From Bacillota bacterium (lineage in GTDB: Bacteria > Bacillota > Bacilli > Paenibacillales > Paenibacillaceae): 10,909 nt of DNA. Below, piece after piece: positions 6,566 to 10,909 of the stretch; position 1 is the stretch's first letter, and every line of letters begins with the position of its first letter. The notes beneath the pieces are model-generated. The model searched no databases. It saw only the letters and a list, made by a program, of their open reading frames with translations, and had not been told where the DNA came from. Position numbers and translations under genes: made by a program. The stretch is taken from the NCBI GenBank assembly GCA_023418755.1, contig JAEZZE010000214.1:1-10909 (forward strand). Direction: 5' to 3'.

Positions 6566-7483
6566 CTAGAAAACTTTATAACCGGTGAATCTGTCGGCCA
6601 AGTAATAAGAAGTTACTATAAATAGCAGGGAGACGCCGGATTTGAACAGCCCCGCGGCCGTGGACAGCGAATATTGCGCCTGCTCGATGCCTAGACGGAA
6701 CACGAACGTATCCAGAATATCTCCGGTGGAATAGACGACCGGGCTGTACATGTTGTAGATCTGGTCGAAGCCGCCGTTGAGAATGTTGGCGAATCCCAAT
6801 ACGGTCATCAGCACGACAATCGACGTGATCCCCGGCAAAGTAATGTGCCAGGTCTGCCGCCAACGATTCGCTCCATCGATGACCGCGGCTTCATAGAGCT
6901 CCGGCGAAATGCCGGTAAGGGCGGCCAAATAAATGACCGATCCGAACCCGAAGGTCTTCCATACGTCGCTGACCACCATCGTAGCCGGGAACATATCCGC
7001 ATCCCCCAGGAAGAAGATCGGCTCCGCTCCCAGCTTCGAGAGAAAAACGTTGACGATGCCTTCGCTTGGCGACAGCAGATTAATCAGAATGCCGGACAAA
7101 ATAACCCAGGACAGAAAATGCGGAAGATAGACCAGGGTCTGAAACATCCGCTTGGCGAACAGGTTCCTGACTTCGTTCAGCAGCAACGCGAACACGACCG
7201 GAACGATAACGCCCGCTATCATTTTGCTCACCGCGATAACGACCGTATTGCGTATAACCGGCCAAATATTGGGCATCGAGAACAGCGTGTCGAAATTCCG
7301 AAAGCCCACCCACTGCTGCGCGCCGAATAAGCCTTTGGCCGGGATGAACTTCTGGAACGCAATGATTACGCCGGCCATGGAGCCGTAACTGTAGACGGCC
7401 ACCAGAACGACCGCCGGAATCAGCATCAGGTACAGGGGTAGCTCTCTGATTAATCGATCCTCTGGCTTCAGCTTCGCTAACAT
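6566..7483 (-). CDS. Carbohydrate ABC transporter permease, LplB type (operon gene 2)
   Basis: A 305-residue permease of the MalF-like LplB class. The start LKPEDRLIRELPLYLMLIPAVVLV and the following YGSMAGVIIAFQKF are family hallmarks. The EAA loop LYEAAVIDGANRWRQTWHITLP (about 197-217) is intact, and the C-terminus ADRFTGYKVF matches the family. The ribosome binding site AAGGCGGTG precedes the ATG. It follows the solute-binding protein gene after 92 bp containing a strong hairpin without a T-run, which probably lowers expression of the permeases relative to the binding protein. It forms the transmembrane channel together with the downstream LplC-type partner. Confidence 0.93.
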   Translation of the reverse strand: MLAKLKPEDRLIRELPLYLMLIPAVVLVAVYSYGSMAGVIIAFQKFIPAKGLFGAQQWVGFRNFDTLFSMPNIWPVIRNTVVIAVSKMIAGVIVPVVFALLLNEVRNLFAKRMFQTLVYLPHFLSWVILSGILINLLSPSEGIVNVFLSKLGAEPIFFLGDADMFPATMVVSDVWKTFGFGSVIYLAALTGISPELYEAAVIDGANRWRQTWHITLPGITSIVVLMTVLGFANILNGGFDQIYNMYSPVVYSTGDILDTFVFRLGIEQAQYSLSTAAGLFKSGVSLLFIVTSYYLADRFTGYKVF

Positions 7484-7520
7484 CCGGAGTTCACCGCCTT
7501 AGCTAACAGATTGCGATACG

Positions 7521-7547
7521 GCTGCGGCGAGGAGGCCCCGCCGCAGC
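7521..7547 (-). promoter_or_regulatory. Intercistronic hairpin between binding-protein and permease genes
   Basis: GCTGCGGCG (7521-7529) and CGCCGCAGC (7539-7547) form a perfect 9-bp stem with a 9-base loop. No T-tract follows on the minus strand, so it is not a standard terminator. In sugar-import operons such hairpins behind the binding-protein gene are known to protect the upstream mRNA from 3' decay, giving more binding protein than permease. That role here is inferred from position. Confidence 0.6.
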
Positions 7548-7575
7548 ATGGCGCGGAAACGTCGATGAATCTTCC

Positions 7576-9276
7576 TTATTTGGCCGGGTACATCCGGTCC
7601 ATCTCGTCGAGCGCTTCTTGTCCTCCGGCCTTCAACCATTGCGTCACGAAGCTGTCGAAAGAGTCGACAGGCTTGTTGCCGGTAATGATATTGGTGAAGG
7701 TGGTGATCGTCAGCGTATCCAGCGAAGCCGCGGTCGTTAGCCAAACTTCGGGCCTTTGAATACCCAGAACGCTTTGGACGATCGCATTGTCCGGAATGTA
7801 TTGGTTCAATACGATCGGCAGCGAGCCCGATTTGGCCATCTGGCCCCAAGTGCCGAAGGCGTTGTCGTCATCGGCGAGAGAACCGTCTTCGAAGCCTAAA
7901 ATATAATCGTACAACGGCTTGGCGGCGGGAGGCAGATCGTCGGAGGAGCCCTTGTCGAACGCCTTCAGCAGATCGGCCGCGTACACTTCGCCCGGCTGGT
8001 CGATATAAACCGGGGAAAGCCGGTACTGCTCATCCGCCCAATATTTCAGGTAATCTTCTTTCGTCGAGTAGTTAACGGTCTGATCGTAAAGATTAAGAAT
8101 CTGGATTACCGCTTCCGGGTGCTCGTAGTCGGCTCTGACCATCGTCATCTGACCGACGGCGTTGCTCTCGATGCCGATCTTGTAATCGTACCCCGGCGCG
8201 GTCGGAATCGGATACGGACGAACGATGACCCCGTCTTTCTTGTACACGTTGTTGTAAGGATACCAGGTGCCCCAGTTGCTGCCGTAAGCCATGCCGATCT
8301 TGCCGCTCGTGATGTCTTCGACAAGCGCGGATTCGTTCTTGGCGGTAAACTCCTTGTTAATCAGACCCTTCTTGTACATGTCGGCCAGCAGGGCGAGCGC
8401 TTCCTTCATATTCGGCTGAATCCAGGCGAAGGTCATCTTGCCGTTCTCGTCGCGATAGAATACGCTCTCGTCGCGACCGGGCACGCCGAATGCCGAGACC
8501 AGACCGAGTATGCTGCCGTGGTTTTGCCGAATAAGATCCTTGTTGAGCGCGAGTCCGTACGTATCTCCGTTGATGCCGTTGCCGTCCGGATCTCCTGTCG
8601 CGAACTTCTCCGCGAGCGCAACCATCTCCTCGATAGTCTTCGGCGGCTCCGAGTTCGTATTCTTCAGCCAGTCATCCCGAATCCACAGGAACGGCGCTTC
8701 GTGGAAGTTATCGTTCATGCGGGGGATGGCGTACAGCTTGCCGTCGATCGTGGCCCCCGCGAACGAGTCGGCGAAACGTTCCCGATAAGCTTTGATCGAA
8801 TCGGAAGCGTACTTGTCGAACACTTCGTTTAGATCGGCAAGCTCTCCGTTCTGCGCCAACTGCAGGAATACGTTCGCGTCCTGCGTCTTGAAGACGTCCG
8901 GCAGATCGCCCGATGCGATAATGGCGTTCAGCTTGTTTTTATAAGCGTCGGTGCTGCTGTCGGCAGAGAAGGCGACTTCCAGATCGATGTTGAGCTTTTC
9001 TTTAATCAGTTGGCTCCATCGATTGTTCTCCCAGGTATCGCCGTCAAGCAGCTTGGAAGCGGCCGCGGTCTGGACCGCCCACGACAACTTGACCGGTTCC
9101 GAATACTTGCCTTGAGCGTCCATCGTTTCAGAGGCTTTGCCGGTGCTGGCGGAGTTCTCTGCAGAGCCGCTGTTCTTCGCATCGTTGTTAGCGCTTGCAC
9201 AAGCGGAGATCAAAGAAACTACGAATAAGACCGCCAGTAATCCCGATACAACGTTTTTAAGCCTTATCTTTCCCAC
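7576..9276 (-). CDS. Extracellular sugar-binding lipoprotein, LplA type (operon gene 1)
   Basis: A 566-residue solute-binding protein (family 1 extracellular class), anchored outside the membrane and delivering its sugar to the two permeases. Counted from the GTG start, the N-terminus MGKIRLKNV is basic, residues 9-24 are hydrophobic, and LISAC forms a lipobox with the lipidated Cys at 26. A Ser/Asn/Lys-rich spacer follows, then the mature domain beginning near VKLSWAVQTAA. The length of about 560 is typical of the LplA/YtcQ group. Start choice: the ATG at 9291 lies in front of the ribosome binding site, since its own codons form GGAGGGG (9283-9289). The GTG at 9276 follows that site by 6 bases and should be the true start. 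It is the first gene of the operon behind a leader of about 290 nt. Confidence 0.93.
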   Translation of the reverse strand: MGKIRLKNVVSGLLAVLFVVSLISACASANNDAKNSGSAENSASTGKASETMDAQGKYSEPVKLSWAVQTAAASKLLDGDTWENNRWSQLIKEKLNIDLEVAFSADSSTDAYKNKLNAIIASGDLPDVFKTQDANVFLQLAQNGELADLNEVFDKYASDSIKAYRERFADSFAGATIDGKLYAIPRMNDNFHEAPFLWIRDDWLKNTNSEPPKTIEEMVALAEKFATGDPDGNGINGDTYGLALNKDLIRQNHGSILGLVSAFGVPGRDESVFYRDENGKMTFAWIQPNMKEALALLADMYKKGLINKEFTAKNESALVEDITSGKIGMAYGSNWGTWYPYNNVYKKDGVIVRPYPIPTAPGYDYKIGIESNAVGQMTMVRADYEHPEAVIQILNLYDQTVNYSTKEDYLKYWADEQYRLSPVYIDQPGEVYAADLLKAFDKGSSDDLPPAAKPLYDYILGFEDGSLADDDNAFGTWGQMAKSGSLPIVLNQYIPDNAIVQSVLGIQRPEVWLTTAASLDTLTITTFTNIITGNKPVDSFDSFVTQWLKAGGQEALDEMDRMYPAK

Positions 9277-9463
9277 GCACAACCCCTCCATTGGGTTAGA
9301 ATCGTAACTGCGAATTGACCTTCTTGACTGACCCTGAAGTCCAATACGTTCGATCCCCTTCTGTCGTACAGGAACAATCGCGGGTGCCGCCCTCCTAGAG
9401 AGGCCGGCTTCCGTTGATGCAAGGCAAGGCGACGCGCCCCAAAGCCCGGAACCGCCGTTCGCG

Positions 9464-9473
9464 AACGCGCGTT
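9464..9473. promoter_or_regulatory. Operator-like palindrome, copy 1
   Basis: AACGCGCGTT is a perfect 10-bp palindrome with a central CG, matching the pattern AACRCGYGTT shared by two other sites in this control region. It lies about 100 bp inside the operon leader, so it could serve as an auxiliary operator for looping. It overlaps the palindrome at 9456-9467. Confidence 0.35.
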
Positions 9474-9557
9474 TATCCGAGAGTAAAAATCAGGAACTTC
9501 TGCGATTAGAGCCGCGGATAAGCGCTACCCTCCTCCCGTTTGTTAACAATTTTCGTG

Positions 9558-9567
9558 AACGCGTGTC
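9558..9567. promoter_or_regulatory. Operator-like site, copy 2, at the start of the transport operon
   Basis: AACGCGTGTC matches AACRCGYGTT at nine of ten positions. It lies directly downstream of the predicted start of the leftward transcript (about 9570), a position where a bound repressor would block RNA polymerase. A palindrome with a central CG is typical of LacI-family operators. No regulator gene is present in the window. Confidence 0.45.
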
Positions 9568-9576
9568 TATATGCAC

Positions 9577-9606
9577 ATCATACACAACCCCAGAAAACGC
9601 TGTCAA
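9577..9606 (-). promoter_or_regulatory. Sigma-A promoter of the transport operon
   Basis: On the minus strand a perfect -35 TTGACA (9606-9601) is followed after 18 bp by TATGAT (9582-9577), five of six matches to the -10 consensus. The start is expected near 9570. The region upstream (about 9607-9660) is very AT-rich, which may help as an UP element. Confidence 0.75.
9592..9605 (+). promoter_or_regulatory. cre site (CcpA catabolite repression)
   Basis: AGAAAACGCTGTCA matches the Bacillus cre consensus TGWAANCGNTNWCA at every fixed position except the first. It overlaps the -35 hexamer and spacer of the leftward promoter, so CcpA bound here should exclude RNA polymerase. This fits repression of the importer when a preferred sugar is present. 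Confidence 0.65.
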
Positions 9607-9660
9607 TTGTTTATTTTATAAGATTTACCCCATTAAATATTCCTTAATTATTTCTTCGGA

Positions 9661-9688
9661 TTGCGTAAACACGTGTTAATGGTATAAT
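9661..9688 (+). promoter_or_regulatory. Extended -10 promoter of the DUF1080 gene
   Basis: TATAAT (9683-9688) is a perfect -10, preceded by TGG (9680-9682), giving the TGn extended -10. A weak -35, TTGCGT (9661-9666), is spaced 16 bp away. The start should be near 9695, leaving a leader of about 55 nt. The spacer contains an operator-like palindrome. Confidence 0.7.
9668..9677. promoter_or_regulatory. Operator-like palindrome, copy 3, in the DUF1080 promoter spacer
   Basis: AACACGTGTT is a perfect 10-bp palindrome centred on CG, fitting AACRCGYGTT. It sits between the -35 and -10 hexamers of the rightward promoter, a classic repressor position. With copy 2 on the leftward promoter it suggests that one regulator controls both transcripts. 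Confidence 0.5.
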
Positions 9689-9705
9689 TATCCCAAGTAC
9701 AGGGA

Positions 9706-9723
9706 GGTCCCACTGCAGGGACC
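9706..9723 (+). promoter_or_regulatory. Hairpin in the 5' leader of the DUF1080 transcript
   Basis: GGTCCC and GGGACC form a perfect 6-bp inverted repeat around ACTGCA. It begins about 11 nt into the predicted transcript and ends 17 nt before the AGGAGG ribosome binding site (9741-9746). It could stabilise the mRNA 5' end or be a DNA site for a regulator. Confidence 0.45.
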
Positions 9724-9750
9724 GAAATTTATCCAAACAGAGGAGGCCCT

Positions 9751-10584
9751 ATGCGTAAAGACGACGCCCGATTTATCCCCATTTTTGACGGAGAGTCGCT
9801 CCAAGGATGGCATGCCGTCCCCCGGCTGCCAGTTGCCCGGGCTCCCGGCGAGCCCGGGCCGGACAAATCCTCGGAGAAATATATGCGCGCTTCGCAAACC
9901 TCCGGCCGTTGGACGGTCGAGGACGGCGCGATCGCGGGACGCCAAGACCCGCCCGGATCCGGGTACGGAGGCTACTTGCTCAGCGACGGCGTATACGGCG
10001 ATTTCGAGCTGGTCTTCGAAGCCCGTCCCGACTGGCCGGCGGATACCGGCATCCTGGTACGAGCTTCGGCGCTCGGGTCGCAAGGCTTCCAGATTCTGCT
10101 CGACCATCGCCGTTCGGGCAATATCGGCGGAATGTACAGCAACGGAATCGGCGGCTTCCACGGCATCGCGTTCACCCTGGACGCGGAACGCGACGAACAG
10201 GGGCGGCCGACGGGCTTGAAACTGGAAGATCCCTCGGAGACGATCGAGCCCATGACTCCGGACAAGCCGGCGCTCCTCGCCTATGCGGCATCCGGCGAGC
10301 AGTTTCTGTCCGCCTGGAATTGGAACGAATGGAATGAGTTCGGAATCCGCGTCGAAGGCGCCTCCCCGCGGATCACCGTTCATATTAACGGGGTCAAAAT
10401 TTCGGAAATGGATACGGAAAATCTGAAGCACCCTCTGTATGACGCCGCCGCGGTTCGGGAACTGCTGGGACCGAAGGGGCATATCGCCTTTGAAGTTCAC
10501 GACAACGATCCGGCGATGGGCGAAGAACGCTGGGGCCCGAACTCGGCCTGCAGGTGGCGCAATATCCGAATCCGCGAGCTTTAA
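9751..10584 (+). CDS. DUF1080 / 3-keto-disaccharide hydrolase family protein
   Basis: A 277-residue jelly-roll protein of the PF06439 family, some members of which hydrolyse 3-keto-glycosides. The hallmarks run in order: FIPIFDGESLQGWH (8-21), the RWTVEDGAIAG strand (53-63), GGYLLSDGVYGDFELVFEAR (73-92), TGILVRA (99-105), GGMYSNGIGGFHG (126-138), and the closing GHIAFEVHD (243-251) with RWRNIRIREL (268-277). There is no signal peptide, so it acts in the cytoplasm, presumably on a sugar brought in by the divergent importer. The family needs a substrate oxidised at C3; the usual GFO/IDH/MocA oxidase is not in the window, though the epimerase/dehydratase at 4729 could take a related role. An AGGAGG site lies 4 bases before the ATG. 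No clear terminator follows in 10585-10684. Confidence 0.9.
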   Translation: MRKDDARFIPIFDGESLQGWHAVPRLPVARAPGEPGPDKSSEKYMRASQTSGRWTVEDGAIAGRQDPPGSGYGGYLLSDGVYGDFELVFEARPDWPADTGILVRASALGSQGFQILLDHRRSGNIGGMYSNGIGGFHGIAFTLDAERDEQGRPTGLKLEDPSETIEPMTPDKPALLAYAASGEQFLSAWNWNEWNEFGIRVEGASPRITVHINGVKISEMDTENLKHPLYDAAAVRELLGPKGHIAFEVHDNDPAMGEERWGPNSACRWRNIRIREL

Positions 10585-10684
10585 GCCAAAGAAGCTGTCC
10601 CATAAGTGTTTCAAGCTGCTCTGAAAGACGATTCCTACTAAAGGTGCAAGGGGGATGTACCTCCTTCCGATGCTATACGCTCCT

Positions 10685-10909
10685 GGCCCAGGCGCGACAG
10701 ATAAGCACGTCGTGCGGGCTTATTGGCTTGAACTAGGCCCAGGCGCGACAGATAAGCACGTCGTGCGGGCTTATTGGCTTGAACTAGGCCTAGGCGCGAC
10801 AGATAAGCACGTCGTGCGGGCTTATTGGCTTGAACTGGGCCAAGGTGCGACAGATAAGCACGTCGTGCGGGCTTATTGGCCTGAACTGGGCCAAGGCGCG
10901 ACAGATAAG
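10685..10909. repeat. Tandem array of a 51-bp repeat (right array)
   Basis: Units recur exactly every 51 bp (GGYGCGACAGATAAG begins at 10691, 10742, 10793, 10844 and 10895), and the array runs off the window. Only five positions vary among the four full units. Each unit contains the inverted pair ATAAGC and GCTTAT around a GCAC-GTC-GTGC stem, so each can fold into a hairpin. The core GCGGGCTTATT is shared with the left array, and aligning on it also matches GCG, GATA and CG at the same offsets. All units read without a stop in one frame, giving ATDKHVVRAYWLELGPG. Function unknown. Confidence 0.93.

Larger units (their letters stand above)
9277..9570 (-). promoter_or_regulatory. Long 5' leader of the transport operon
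   Basis: The predicted transcript starts near 9570, leaving about 290 nt before the GTG start. The leader holds a hairpin at 9386-9408 (GCCG-CCTC/GAGG-CGGC with one mismatch), not followed by a T-run on the minus strand. It also contains the perfect 12-bp palindrome CGTTCGCGAACG at 9456-9467 and the palindrome TTGTTAACAA at 9540-9549. The ribosome binding site GGAGGGG is at 9283-9289. No known riboswitch is recognised and no gene is supported in it. Confidence 0.45.

Noticed and set aside
8119..8832. 237-codon open frame on the plus strand
   Set aside because: Antisense shadow of the binding-protein gene; no recognisable domain.
9376..9400. T-box-like stretch on the minus strand (AGGGCGGCACCCGCG against the core AGGGTGGNACCGCG)
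   Set aside because: It has an extra base and a substitution in the core, no terminator with a T-run follows, no specifier stem is evident, and a sugar importer is not a usual T-box target.
9688..10614. 308-codon open frame on the minus strand
   Set aside because: It is antisense to the DUF1080 gene and would run into the control region; no domain or ribosome binding site.
10642..10662. AGGTGCA/TGTACCT stem as a terminator for the DUF1080 gene
   Set aside because: It includes a G-T pair, is AT-moderate, and is followed by CCTTCCG rather than a T-run; it also overlaps the start of the open frame into the right array.
10685..10909. Right array as a CRISPR
   Set aside because: The whole 51-bp unit is nearly identical from copy to copy; there are no unique spacers.

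Overview
The window looks like chromosome from a low-to-moderate GC Gram-positive bacterium of the Paenibacillus/Cohnella type. This rests on gene content: an LplA/LplB/LplC-style sugar ABC importer with no ATPase of its own, a DUF1080 sugar hydrolase, a YoaT/DUF817 relative, strong GGAGG-type ribosome binding sites and a good match to a Bacillus-type cre (CcpA) site. The genus is an inference.

Layout. (1) 1-216: tandem array of a 51-bp repeat. (2) 254-1495, minus strand: an ECF-type sigma factor followed by a VOC (glyoxalase-fold) protein. (3) 1775-2601, plus strand: a DUF817/YoaT-like membrane protein gene broken by an in-frame stop and a frameshift, followed by a hairpin terminator. (4) 2801-9276, minus strand: a seven-gene run in the order lipoprotein sugar-binding protein, permease 1, permease 2, NAD-dependent epimerase/dehydratase, VOC protein, cytoplasmic six-bladed TolB-like propeller protein, VOC protein. 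Six gaps range from 15 to 92 bp, so one transcript is likely. (5) 9277-9750: a divergent control region. It holds a good sigma-A promoter in each direction, a near-consensus cre site on the leftward promoter, and three copies of a CG-centred palindrome (AACRCGYGTT), two of them placed on the two promoters. (6) 9751-10584, plus strand: a DUF1080 (3-keto-disaccharide hydrolase family) gene. (7) 10685 to the window end: a second 51-bp tandem array, related to the first through a shared core.

How the parts fit. The lipoprotein and two permeases would import an oligosaccharide or glycoside, probably powered by a shared MsmX-type ATPase encoded elsewhere. The cytoplasmic DUF1080 protein, epimerase/dehydratase, propeller and two VOC proteins would process it. 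The divergent promoters appear to be jointly controlled by a LacI-family-like repressor (not encoded here) and, for the transport operon, by carbon catabolite repression. The substrate cannot be read from the sequence.

The least explained items are the two related 51-bp arrays at the edges (the right one is also an unbroken reading frame with a 17-residue repeat), the possible enzymatic role of the His-containing propeller flanked by two VOC paralogues, and the VOC-like tail of the sigma factor.
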